Shown here: positions 45,146-54,417 of the stretch, piece by piece | Layout: every line of letters starts with the position of its first letter | How positions within the stretch are numbered: position 1 is the stretch's first letter | DNA from: DATMNI01 sp963817515 | GTDB taxonomy: Bacteria > Acidobacteriota > Terriglobia > Bryobacterales > Bryobacteraceae | DNA: 64,000 nucleotides | Assembly: GCA_963817515.1 (NCBI GenBank) | Contig: CAWFPJ010000031.1 | Coordinates: 868,001 to 932,000, forward strand | Direction of reading: 5' to 3' | The notes under the pieces: model-generated | The model's input: the letters and a program-made list of their open reading frames with translations, nothing else | Told to the model about the DNA's origin: nothing | Databases searched by the model: none | Position numbers and translations under genes: made by a program

Positions 45146-45841
45146 ATGATGGTCGATCTCAACTGCGACATGGGCGAACTGGAAGACGCCCAACACGAAG
45201 CCGCCCTGATGCAGTACATTACTTCCGCCAACATCGCCTGCGGCGGCCATGCCGGGGATGAGGCCACTATGGAGCGCACCGCGCGCCTGGCGCTTAAGCG
45301 CGGGGTTCGCATCGGCGCCCATCCCGCTTACCCCGACCGGGCTAATTTCGGCCGCATCGAAATCCCAATGGCGGCCGAAGAAATCGAGCGTACGGTGTGC
45401 CGGCAGATTCAACGCCTGGATGCGGTGGTGCGCGGGCTGGGTGCGGAAATCGTCCACGTGAAGCCGCACGGGGCGCTGTACAACGTGGCGGTGCATAATG
45501 CGGAAGTGGCGCGCGCCATCGCCAACGGAGTGATCCGCTGGAATCCGCGCGCGACCCTCTTCGGCCTGGCCGGTTCGCCGATGCTGGACGTGTGGCGGCA
45601 AATGGGCATGACGGTTGCCGGGGAAGCCTTCGCCGACCGCCGCTACGAAACCGACGGCACCCTGCGGTCGCGCAAGTTTCCCGACGCGCTAATCACAGAC
45701 CCTCAAGCCGCGGCGGCCCAGGCACTGCGTTTGACGCGCGAGGGAAATGCGCAGACTGTCTGTGTTCACGGCGACACTCCCGGCGCGGTGGAAATCCTGA
45801 AGGCATGCCGTGAACTTCTAACGGAAGAGACGACGCGTTAA
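45146..45841 (+). CDS. pxpA: 5-oxoprolinase subunit PxpA (LamB/YcsF family)
   Basis: A 231-aa PxpA, the subunit that carries the pyroglutamate-cleaving site. VDLNCDMGELEDAQHEAALMQYITSANIACGGHAGDEATM is the conserved start, with IGAHPAYPDRANFGRIE and IVHVKPHGALYN further on and VCVHGDTPGAVEI near the end. The start is placed at the ATG at 45146 because the frame upstream overlaps pxpC and is not conserved. The order pxpB-pxpC-pxpA with near-zero spacing is a standard operon. Confidence 0.92.
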   Translation: MMVDLNCDMGELEDAQHEAALMQYITSANIACGGHAGDEATMERTARLALKRGVRIGAHPAYPDRANFGRIEIPMAAEEIERTVCRQIQRLDAVVRGLGAEIVHVKPHGALYNVAVHNAEVARAIANGVIRWNPRATLFGLAGSPMLDVWRQMGMTVAGEAFADRRYETDGTLRSRKFPDALITDPQAAAAQALRLTREGNAQTVCVHGDTPGAVEILKACRELLTEETTR

Positions 45842-45851
45842 CATAGGGATA

Positions 45852-47453
45852 ATGAGGCTCCTTGTCGTCGCTTTGGCTTTCGCGGCCCCCGTGTTTGGCC
45901 AGCTAAACTGCTCCTGGGCGGTGACCCCGGTAAATTTCACCATCGGCAACCAGGCGTACACCGGCACCGACAGTATCTCGGTCACGCCATCAGGCGGCAG
46001 TTTCTGCGACACCTGGCCCACATCGTTCGTGGCCCCGGGGGTCAACTGGCTGCACATCACGTCGGGCTCGCAAGGCTTTGGCGTGGGCACGGTGAGTTGG
46101 ACCGCGGATGCGAATCTCGTGGGCGCGAGAAAAGGCATCATGAGCGTCGCCGGCACCACCATCACCGTCTCGCAGTCCGCCAATCCATGCACCTTTTCGG
46201 CCTCCCCCACATCCGCGAATTATCTGGTGGCCGGCGGAACCGGCGCCCTGCAAGTGACGGCGGCTTGCTCCTGGCAGGCGGTAGCCTCCGACCAGAGTTG
46301 GATACACATACCCAACGGCACAAACGGCATCACCAGTGGCACGGTCAATTACACCATTGGTCCGAACGGCTGCGTGGCTGGGCGAAGCGGCCAGATTACG
46401 ATTCAGACGGGCTTACCGAATTCGCCCAAGCTGGCCATCACACAGGCCGGCTCGCCTTCAAACCTGACGCTGTCCGCCTCCAGCGCAACGGTTGATTCCG
46501 GAGCCAGCGACGGCAGAGTGCTGGTGTCGACCGGCACCGGCTGCAGTTGGACCGCCACCAGCGATGTGAGCTGGATACAGATCACCTCCAGCACGGGCGG
46601 CGGCAACGGAGGCGTAGCCTATCACATTGCGGCCAACAACCTGGCCACGCGCACCGGCAACATTCACGTTGTCCCGGCAGGCACGGTGGGCGGCCTGTTA
46701 TTCACGGTTACGCAGCCCACGGCCGGTCCACCGGCGCCGGTGGTGGGCGCGGTGGCCAATGCCGCCAGCTATGCCGCAAGCGGCGTGTCGCCCGGCGAGA
46801 TCGTTACGATTTTTGGATCCAACATCGGGCCGGCCAGCCTGGCTCTGTACCAGCTTACAGGCGACGGAACGTTCCCGACATCGATTGCCGGTACGCAAGT
46901 GCTGTTTGACGGCGTAGCTGTTCCCATGATTTACACTTCCAAAGTTCAAGTCAGCGCCGTGGCGCCGTATGGACTGGCGGGCAAGAACAGCACCAACGTC
47001 CAGGTGCAGTACCAGGGCTTGCTTTCGGCAGCCGTGGCCGTGCCAGTCCAACCCGCCACGCCGGGAATCTTCTCACAGGATGTTTCGGGGCTGGGTCCCG
47101 GCGCCATCCTGAATCAGGACTACTCGCTCAACCAGATATCGCGACCTGCCGCGATAGGCGACGTAGTACAGATTTATTGTACCGGCGGCGGGCTCACGAA
47201 CCCGGCGACGGTGGATGGCTCCGTCACTGCCATTACGACGCCGCTGCCCATGCTGACCCAGAACGTCAGCGTCACCATCGGCGGCCTGCCTGCCAAAGTG
47301 GATTACAGCGGGGGCGCGCCTCAATCGATTGCGGGCCTGACGCAGATTAACGCCGAGGTTCCCAGTGGTGTGACGCCCGGCCCCTCGGTTCCGGTGGTGG
47401 TGCAGATCGGGACCGCGCAAAGCCAGGCGGGCATTACGATGGCGGTACGGTAA
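45852..47453 (+). CDS. Secreted BACON-repeat protein with Solibacter-type C-terminal domain (TIGR03437)
   Basis: A 533-aa exported protein: signal peptide (MRLLVVALAFAAPVFG), three BACON-type all-beta repeats of about 85-95 residues, each with a Cys-Ser-Trp motif (CSWAVTP, CSWQAVASDQSWIHI, CSWTATSDVSWIQI), then the TIGR03437 domain (VANAASYAASGVSPGEIVTIFGSNIGP ... QSQAGITMAVR). The C-terminal domain matches that of the giant protein at 21457, so both are probably exported and handled alike. The function is unknown. It follows pxpA by 10 bases, but the domains do not suggest a link with oxoproline. Confidence 0.86.
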   Translation: MRLLVVALAFAAPVFGQLNCSWAVTPVNFTIGNQAYTGTDSISVTPSGGSFCDTWPTSFVAPGVNWLHITSGSQGFGVGTVSWTADANLVGARKGIMSVAGTTITVSQSANPCTFSASPTSANYLVAGGTGALQVTAACSWQAVASDQSWIHIPNGTNGITSGTVNYTIGPNGCVAGRSGQITIQTGLPNSPKLAITQAGSPSNLTLSASSATVDSGASDGRVLVSTGTGCSWTATSDVSWIQITSSTGGGNGGVAYHIAANNLATRTGNIHVVPAGTVGGLLFTVTQPTAGPPAPVVGAVANAASYAASGVSPGEIVTIFGSNIGPASLALYQLTGDGTFPTSIAGTQVLFDGVAVPMIYTSKVQVSAVAPYGLAGKNSTNVQVQYQGLLSAAVAVPVQPATPGIFSQDVSGLGPGAILNQDYSLNQISRPAAIGDVVQIYCTGGGLTNPATVDGSVTAITTPLPMLTQNVSVTIGGLPAKVDYSGGAPQSIAGLTQINAEVPSGVTPGPSVPVVVQIGTAQSQAGITMAVR

Positions 47454-47491
47454 GAGCCAGAGGGTATCCCACGGCTGCCGCTTGAACAGCC

Positions 47492-49435
47492 TCAAACGGG
47501 ATGAGGCACCTCCACGCAGTCGAGTAAGGCCCGGACTCGCGTAAGTAGCGCCGCAGAGGTAAAGGGCTTCTGTAGATAGTTTGCTTCAGCGTCAGCTCCA
47601 GGCCAGATCAGATCGCTATGAGCGGACATGCGCAACACGGGAACGCCGGGACGGCACGCCGCAAACTGCAGTACCAGTTCAGCGCCGCCCATCTGGGGCA
47701 TGACCGCATCGGTAAGCAGGAGATCGATCGAATCCGGATGTTGCCGCGCACGCTCGATGGCCTCCACGCCGTTTGAGCACTCCAGCACTCGATAGCCTTG
47801 CCGCTCCAGGCTCATCCGGACGAAGCTGCGAACTCCCGGTTCATCTTCGGCCAGCAGAATCGTCTCCGTTCCTGAGGGCATTGACGCAGCCGGAAGGACA
47901 GCACCCGCGCCACGCTGCGCCTCCACTGCCGGAAGAAGAATCGTGAACTCGGTGCCGCGCCCCAGTTCACTGTTTACCGAAATCGATCCACCGCATTGCT
48001 TGACGATCCCGTAAACGGTCGAAAGCCCGAGTCCCGTGCCTTTCCCTGGCTGCTTGGTAGTGAAGAATGGGTCAAACATGCGAGCCTTCACTTCAGGAGG
48101 GATTCCTGTTCCGGCGTCACTCACCGTCAGCGCCGCATACTGGCCTGGAGCCACATCAATGTACGATTCGGTAAAACCATGGTCGATGACGCGGCGGGAC
48201 GTCGCGACCACCAGCTTGCCTCCATTCGGCATGGCATCTCTGGCGTTGACTACCAGGTTCATGATGACTTGCTCGATATGACCCGCATCGGCGCTAATGG
48301 CGCCGGCCGCCGGGTCCAGAGAGAAAATCAGGTTCACGTCCGCACCGATAAGTTGCCGCAGCATGTTCTGCATGCTTGCAACAAGTTCGTTCAATACGAT
48401 GATTTCAGTCTTACTCCGCTGGCGGCGGCTGAACGCCAGAAGCTGCCGGGTAAGGTTGGTGGCCTGCGCCGCCGCTTTAAGCACTTCTTCAACGCCGGCA
48501 CGCAAAGGATGGTCTACGGGGAGTTCGTTCAGCGTCATCTCACTGTACCCGGAGATGACTGTCAGTAAGTTGTTGAAGTCGTGAGCGACGCCACCGGCCA
48601 ACATGCCGAGGCCTTCCAGTTTTTGTGCCTGGCGAAATTGTTCCTCAAGCTGTTTGCGTTCGGTAATGTCAATCGTGACTCCTACCAGGCGCACGGGTTT
48701 ACCATCCGAGTCAAAGAGAACTCTGCCGCGCGCAGCCAGCCAGCGCTCAACCTGGTCGGAAAGCCCCGTCGTTCGATAGTCAGCCGTAAATTCGCCCCCG
48801 CTATCGTGCTCAAGCGCTTTGCGAACCAGACCATCAAGGTGCTCCCGGTCATCGGGATGCACGCCGCTCAGGATGGTCTCGTAAGTGACCTCCACATCGG
48901 CCGGCAGCCCGAAATGACGCTGGCCGCCCTCAGACAAGACGAACTTTCCGGATTGCGGGTGGAAATCGAACATGCCCAGTTGGGCTACGCCGACGGCCAG
49001 GGCCAGCCACTCATCCCTATCGCGCAACCGCTCTTCCGTCCGCCGGCGGGCGCGGCGGGATTGTGCTTCCCGAGTCTCCCGTTGCACCGCGGGAGCCAGC
49101 CTCGCGATGCTGTCTTTCAAGACGTAGTCATGCGCGCCGGCCCGCATCATCTCGACAGCGCGCTCCTCACCGATGGTGCCGGACACAACGATAAACGGGA
49201 TGTCCCGGCGGCATTCACGGAAGATCTGCAGAGCTGCGGCGGCACCGAACTGGGGAAGGTGATAATCCGAGATAACCACATCCCATTCCTGACGCGCCAG
49301 GGCTTGCCGCATCGGTTCTTCTTCTTCAACGCGCTCGGACTGAACAGTGTAGCCGGCCTTCTCAAGAAGGCGAATGATCAGCGCGGCGTCCGATTCCGAA
49401 TCCTCCACCTGCAAAACCCGAAGTATTTCACTCAT
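47492..49435 (-). CDS. Hybrid sensor: receiver-PAS-histidine kinase-receiver
   Basis: A 647-aa soluble hybrid. The N-terminal receiver (residues 5-122, phospho-acceptor D57 in VVISDYHLPQFG) is followed by a coiled linker, PAS/PAC (about 140-262), a HisKA-type helix pair with H285 in GGVAHDFNNLLTVISGYSEM, an HATPase domain (NARDAMPNGG, DAGTGIPPEVKARMFDPFFTTKQPGKGTGLGLSTVYGI) and a C-terminal receiver (ILLAEDEPGVRSF, LLTDAVMPQMGG). It belongs to the kinase cluster up to 54217; its start is 33 bases after the end of the small regulator gene. A broken relic of its 5' end lies at 52317-52394. Confidence 0.9.
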   Translation of the reverse strand: MSEILRVLQVEDSESDAALIIRLLEKAGYTVQSERVEEEEPMRQALARQEWDVVISDYHLPQFGAAAALQIFRECRRDIPFIVVSGTIGEERAVEMMRAGAHDYVLKDSIARLAPAVQRETREAQSRRARRRTEERLRDRDEWLALAVGVAQLGMFDFHPQSGKFVLSEGGQRHFGLPADVEVTYETILSGVHPDDREHLDGLVRKALEHDSGGEFTADYRTTGLSDQVERWLAARGRVLFDSDGKPVRLVGVTIDITERKQLEEQFRQAQKLEGLGMLAGGVAHDFNNLLTVISGYSEMTLNELPVDHPLRAGVEEVLKAAAQATNLTRQLLAFSRRQRSKTEIIVLNELVASMQNMLRQLIGADVNLIFSLDPAAGAISADAGHIEQVIMNLVVNARDAMPNGGKLVVATSRRVIDHGFTESYIDVAPGQYAALTVSDAGTGIPPEVKARMFDPFFTTKQPGKGTGLGLSTVYGIVKQCGGSISVNSELGRGTEFTILLPAVEAQRGAGAVLPAASMPSGTETILLAEDEPGVRSFVRMSLERQGYRVLECSNGVEAIERARQHPDSIDLLLTDAVMPQMGGAELVLQFAACRPGVPVLRMSAHSDLIWPGADAEANYLQKPFTSAALLTRVRALLDCVEVPHPV

Positions 49436-49468
49436 CTACGGAACACCTCTCAACGCTTCGTCCGAACG

Positions 49469-49909
49469 CTAGTCCACTGGAGGATTGGGTTCGTTTATCA
49501 TCAGCCAGTACAAGCCGAGATTTTCGATTGCAACTTGAAACTCCTTGAAATCGACTGGCTTGCGCACGTAGCTGTTGACGCCCAGGTCGTATCCCGCGCC
49601 AACGTCCTCTTCCTCCTTCGACGACGTAAGGATTACGACCAGTATTCGCCGGAGCCGCGGGTCCGCACGGATCAGGCGCAAGACCTCAAGGCCGGACACC
49701 TTCGGCAGCTTTAAATCCAGCAGGACCAGCGCCGGAGTTTGAGAAATGTTGCGACCGGCGTAGGCGCCTTCACCGCGGAGGTAATCCAGCGCTTCCTGGC
49801 CGTCTTCCGCAACCACAAGGTCGCTTGAGATCCGCCCTTTGGCAAGCGCCCTCCTGGTGAGATCCGCATCGCTCGAATTGTCTTCGACAAGAAAAATCGT
49901 CTTATTCAT
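49469..49909 (-). CDS. Rcp1-like single-domain response regulator
   Basis: A 146-aa receiver of the Rcp1 type that typically partners phytochrome-like or CHASE3 kinases. TIFLVEDNSSDADLTRRAL gives the acidic pocket, LVLLDLKLPKVSG the phospho-acceptor Asp, VVILTSS the Thr/Ser and YVRKPVDFKEFQ the Lys. The start at 49909 (MNKTIFLVEDN) overlaps the stop of the upstream kinase as ATGA, so the two are translationally coupled. Confidence 0.92.
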   Translation of the reverse strand: MNKTIFLVEDNSSDADLTRRALAKGRISSDLVVAEDGQEALDYLRGEGAYAGRNISQTPALVLLDLKLPKVSGLEVLRLIRADPRLRRILVVILTSSKEEEDVGAGYDLGVNSYVRKPVDFKEFQVAIENLGLYWLMINEPNPPVD

Positions 49910-52052
49910 GCGGCAGCTCCCAGAGTGAAACAGAAGGTTGCGCCGCAGTTCACGTGCGCCTCGGCCCATACGCAACCACCGTGCCTGCGGACTACACGCT
50001 GAACGGTAGCCAAACCGATACCCGTTCCAGGGAATTCAGAAGCCTTGTGCAAGCGCTGAAACGCGCCGAACAAATTGCCGGCGTGGGCCATATTGAAGCC
50101 GGCCCCGTTATCACGAATGTAGAATGCCATTTCACCTTCTCTCTGGAGCCTTCCGAACTCGATTAGCGCCTGGTTTTTTGTTCCCGTGAATTTGACGGCG
50201 TTGCTGAAGAGGTTGGTCAGTGCGATTTCCAGAAGCCGGCCATCGCCGACAGCTACCAGCTCCGGCTCAATGACGAACTCCATTGACCGTTCAGGCTGGG
50301 CATCCCGCAACTTGGCAACAATGCTATTTGCGAGTGCCGTGAGGTCAACCCTATCCGACTTCATTTCGCCGCGCGTCACGCGCGAGAGCTGCAACATGTC
50401 GTCAATCAGCTGGCCCATCCGTTGGGTTTCGGAGCGCACGCGGTTAAGGTACTGCCGCGCACCATCGTCCAGTTGGGCATCATAGTCCTCAAGCACCGCC
50501 AAACTCCAACCGTCTATTCCACGAAGCGGTGCGCGCAAATCGTGCGACACAGAATAGGCGAACGCCTCCAACTCCTTGTTGGCGGATTCGAGCTGGATTG
50601 TGCGCTGTTGTACCCGCACCTCCAGCTCGCCGTTCATCCGAAGCACCTCCAGGGCGGCCTGCTTGCGGTCGGTGACGTCGACAATTGCGCCGATCAGACG
50701 CCACGGCTTGCCGGCGTCATCATTGAAAACGCGGGCCTTTCCGAATAGCCAACGCTCGGTGCCGTTGGGCCAGATCACTCCAAATTCCGCTTCAAAGCTA
50801 CCGGTTACCATGGCCTCCCGCATCTGCCGCCGCACTCTTTCCTTGTCTTCGGGACGCATCAGATCCAGCCAGGACTTCTGGCTTGCGGCAGATGCCGGCG
50901 ACAGGCCATACATCTCCTCCAGTTGCGGAGTCCGCTGTTTCGCGCCGGTTTGAAGGTTCCACTCGAAGGTGCCGATGTGAGCCACTTGCTGCGCTAACTG
51001 CAGCCTCTCCTGGTTTCCGCGCAGGGCGTCTTCGGTCTTGCGCTGCACGGTAATATCCGTATTCGTGCCGAACCAGCGGACGATCTTGCCGCTTTCATCG
51101 CGCATCGGCATTACTCGCGTGAGGAATGGATGAAACACGCCGTCCGCGGCCCGCAGCGGGAAGACCATTTCGAAAGGTGTTCCCGATGCGATTGCATTCA
51201 CCCAACCCTCCATAACAACCGGCAGCACCTCAGGATCATGAACCGATTGCCAACCCCAGCCATCCATATCGTGAAGCTTGGTGCCGGTAAAATCGAACCA
51301 GCGCTGGTTATACCAGAAGATTCCGCCATCTCCGTGCGCTATCCAGCACAATTGCGGAATCGCATTGGCAAGCGTATGGAACTGCTCTTCACTACTTTTC
51401 AGCAATTCCTGGGCCCGTTGGTGACCACTGATGTCGCGCTCATTGACCACGCCGAAGACGACTAACAAGCCGATTAAAAAGGCACCATCCCCTCTCAATG
51501 CCCACATTGTGCGGGTCGCTTCTGCCGCGGCCGCTTTGGTACGGATATTCAGCAATCGGTACTCCTCTTGCTCAATTTCGTGCATCAGTTCGCGTATTTC
51601 CCCCATCACGAAGCTGCCTCCGCCAGTGCCCATCGCCGCCACAGCGGCGCTCGGCCCTTGCGTTTTGTATAGCTCAATAATTCGGCTTAGCGCTGAGAGC
51701 CGGATTTCTACCAGCCGGTCCAGTTTCCCAATTCGCGCCTGCTGCCCGCCGTTGTCGATAGTGAACTGCCGCAGGTTCAGCTTGGCCTGCAATTGGTTTG
51801 AGAGCGCAGATTGGAACGGTTGAAGGTAGCGGACATCACCGGTAAGCAAATAGCCTCTTTCGCTGGTCTCCGCGTCCTCAATGGTTGAAAGCACTTGCTG
51901 AGTTGCGTGCAGCACTGAAGCGTATGTTGCACCCACAGTTCGGCTGACGTCGACCGTCGAACACTCCAGTCAGGAAGTAATTGCAGCGAAGTGATCAGCA
52001 GGAGCGCCGCGCCCAGCAGGACCATCCGGCGAATGAACTTAGCACCTCGCAT
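49906..52052 (-). pseudogene. CHASE3-PAS-PAS histidine kinase, apparent frameshift near the N-terminus
   Basis: The main frame (to 51936) encodes a CHASE3-like sensor (GYLLTGD), a second membrane helix, two PAS/PAC domains, a HisKA domain with H in YSVSHDLRAPLRGIDGWS and an HATPase with FSNAVKFTG and NGAGFNMAHAGNLFGAFQRLHKASEFPGTGIGLATVQRVVRRHGG. The first membrane helix (MRGAKFIRRMVLLGAALLLITSLQLLPDWS) is in another frame, starting at 52052; comparison with the paralogue at 52446 places one missing base near 51915 (...VQHTLQ joined to VLHATQQVLSTIEDAE). The corrected length is about 715 aa. Confidence 0.85.
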
Positions 52053-52272
52053 ACCTTGACCTTTATTTAGCAATCGAGTCCGCGAACGCGAATTGGCTGT
52101 GGAAGGGTAGTTCGGCGACGCGGGACTCACAGACCCAAGCTTCGAAATCGGTTTGTCAGATCTGCCAGGCTGCGATCCGATGCGGTGCTTTTAGGCGGTC
52201 AGAGGGAACGTCAAGCATCACTCCGGGATTTCCGTATCAGGAACCCCGTCGATCTTTAGTATACTCCCGCGG

Positions 52273-52331
52273 CTTACTTACTTGTCAAGGGCTTACCTTA
52301 CTTGTCAAGGGCTTACTTACTGGTCAAGAAG
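52273..52331 (+). repeat. Three tandem copies of an approximately 20-base unit
   Basis: Units CTTACTTACTTGTCAAGGG, CTTACCTTACTTGTCAAGGG and CTTACTTACTGGTCAAGAAGG in direct succession. The last unit runs into the relic of the hybrid-kinase gene, whose intact version has TTCTCAAGAAGG at the same place, so the repeat probably grew from the broken gene end. Confidence 0.85.
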
Positions 52332-52394
52332 GTGAACGATCAGCGCGATGTCCAGTTCCGATCCTTCACCTACAATACCGAAGTATTCACTCAC
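52317..52394 (-). pseudogene. Relic of the 5' end of a hybrid-kinase gene
   Basis: On the minus strand it reads VSEYFGIVGEGSELDIALIV HLLDQ-stop. It aligns with residues 1-26 of the intact hybrid kinase (MSEILRVLQVEDSESDAALI IRLLEK) with one codon lost and a stop gained. The DNA similarity to 49363-49435 is obvious by eye. The remainder of the gene is missing. Confidence 0.8.
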
Positions 52395-52404
52395 CGACGG
52401 AACT

Positions 52405-52448
52405 AACCCGATGTCAGGTTCGTTGATACGGTCTTTCAAAAGCACTCA
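52405..52448 (-). pseudogene. Relic of an Rcp1-like regulator gene (start and end fused)
   Basis: Directly after the stop region of the kinase at 52446 the minus strand has ATGAGTGCTTTTGAAAG in the place where the Rcp1-like gene starts in the first module. About 25 bases later a segment encodes RINEPDIGLV, like the end MINEPNPPVD of the intact regulator. An internal deletion of about 400 bases would explain this. Confidence 0.55.
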
Positions 52449-54217
52449 TGATGAAGCTCCGAGAGTGAAGCTGAAAGTTGCACCGCAGTTCACGTGCGCC
52501 TCGGCCCATACGCGACCACCGTGCCTGCGGACGACACGTTGAACAGTGGCCAAACCGATACCGGATCCCGGGAATTCAGAAGCCTTGTGCAAGCGCTGAA
52601 AAGCGCCGAACAATTTGCCGGCGTTGTCCATGTTGAAGCCGGCTCCGTTATCGCGAACATAGAATGTCGTCTCACCTTCCTTCTTGAGCCTTCCGAACTC
52701 GATGCATGCCTTGTCCCGCGCTCCGGTGAATTTGACGGCGTTGCTGAAGAGGTTGGTCAGCGCGATCTCCAGAAGCCGGCCATCGCCGACGGCAACCAGC
52801 TCCGGCTCAATGACGAACTCCATTGACCGTTCAGGCTCGGCATCCCGCAACCTGGCAGTAATATGATTCGCGAGGGTCGTGAGGTCAACTGTATCCGACT
52901 TCATTTCGCCGCGAGTCACGCGCGAGAGCTGCAACATGTCGTCTATCAGGTGGCCCATCCGCTGCGCTTCAGAGCGCACGCGGTTCAGGTACTGGCGCGC
53001 GCGATCGTCCAGCACGGCGTCATAGTCCTCAGCCAGTGCCAGACTCCAGCCATCTATTCCGCGAAGCGGCGCCCGCAGATCGTGCGATACGGAATACGCG
53101 AATGCTTCCAACTCCCGATTGGCGGCTTCGAGCTGGAGGGTGCGCTGGCCGACCCGCTGCTCCAACTCGGCGTTAATCCGAAGTACATCCAGTTCCGCCT
53201 CCTTGCGCTCGGTGACATCGACAATTGCACCGACCAGGCGCAGCGGCTTTCCGGCGTCATCCTTAAAGGCCCAGGCCCTTCCAAAGATCCAACGCGTCGT
53301 GCCGTCAGGCCAAATCACTCGCCATTCGGCTTCAAAGCTGCCTGTCTCCAGGGCCTCCTGCATGCGCCGCGCCGCCGGTTCCCGGTCTTCGGGATGGACC
53401 AGATCCAGCCAGGATTTCCGGCTTGCGTCAAATCCGCCCGGCGGCAGACCATACATGGCTTCCAGCTCCGGCGTTCGCTGCCTCACGCCGGTTTGAAGGT
53501 TCCACTCGAATGTGCCGATCCGAGCCACATGCTGCGCCATCCGCAGCCGCTCCTGGTTTTCGCGTGAGGCCGCGGCGACCCGCTGGTGATCCCAGATATC
53601 GCTCTCACTGACCACGCCGCCGACGATTAGCAAAATGAGCAACAAGGCGCCGCCCGTTCTCAAGGTCCAAGTCAGGTGGGCCGCTTGGGCTTCGGCCGCC
53701 TTAGTGCGTTGACGCAATAACCCGTACTCCTCTTGATCCACCTCGCTCAACAGATCGCGTATTTCGTCCATCACACGGGTGTCTTCGCTGGTGCCGGCCG
53801 CACCAGCGCGGCGCTCCTTCCCTCCACGCCGTATAGCGCCAGAATACGGCTCATCTCTGACAGCCGGGTTTCCACCAGCCGGTCCAGCCTCGTAATGCGC
53901 GCCTGCTGTCCGGCGTTGTCCGCAGTCAGTTGGCGCAGAGCCTGCCTGGCCTGCTGTTGGTTCAAGAGCGCTGTCTGGTATGGCGCAAGCTGGCGGTTGT
54001 CACCGGTAAGCAAATAGCCTCGCTGGCCGCTTTCCGCGTCCACAATGGTCGCCAGTAGTAGCGCCGACGCACGCAGCGCTTGAAGTGTGTGCTCCACCAG
54101 GTGTTGGGCATTCCTGGTGCGTCCGAAATCCCACTCCGGGAGTAATTGCAGAATCGGAATCAGCAGGAAGGCGCTACCCAGCAGGACCATCCGCCGGGCG
54201 AACTTGGTACCTAGCAC
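52446..54217 (-). pseudogene. CHASE3-PAS histidine kinase, paralogue of the one at 49906, apparent frameshift
   Basis: The N-terminal frame (54217-53771, GTG start) has a membrane helix (RRMVLLGSAFLLIPILQLLPEW) and the CHASE3-like sensor (GYLLTGDNRQLAPYQTALLNQQQ). The main frame (from 53774) has a second helix, one PAS/PAC domain, HisKA (YSVSHDLRAPLRGIDGWSLALAEDY) and HATPase. One base is missing near 53790, where ...VRPAPA should continue into VMDEIRDLLSEVDQEEYGLL. The corrected length is about 590 aa, lacking one PAS relative to its neighbour. From the second PAS onward the two proteins and their DNA are very similar, pointing to a recent tandem duplication. Confidence 0.85.
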
Positions 54218-54417
54218 GTCGCAGCCTCTTGGCGTCTGTTCAGATCGGCCGGGGCTGCAATCGGGGCCGGGGCTGTAGTCGGATCTGGCGCTTTGAAGGA
54301 AGTTCGGAGGAGAGGCAACGCATCAAGCCTTTGTATCCACCCTATAAGTAACCGTACTTATAGTACTTTTAGTATACGCTTGGCGAGCGCCGACCTGTGA
54401 ATGATCAGAAACCCGGG

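Larger units (their letters stand above)
52053..52445. other. Intergenic remains between duplicated kinase genes
   Basis: The gap holds a likely promoter region for the kinase at 49906 (52053-52270, with TTTAGTATACTCCCG near 52255), a three-copy tandem repeat (52273-52331), a relic of the hybrid-kinase gene (52317-52394) and a relic of the Rcp1-like gene (52405-52448). It shows that the downstream kinase was once followed by its own regulator genes. Confidence 0.7.

Noticed and set aside
48581..49714. Plus-strand open frame of 377 codons
   Set aside because: Antisense of the hybrid kinase; no recognisable fold.
54384..54417. Second relic of the hybrid-kinase start upstream of the kinase at 52446
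   Set aside because: Only CTGTGAATGATCAG resembles the intact gene; too short to separate from chance.
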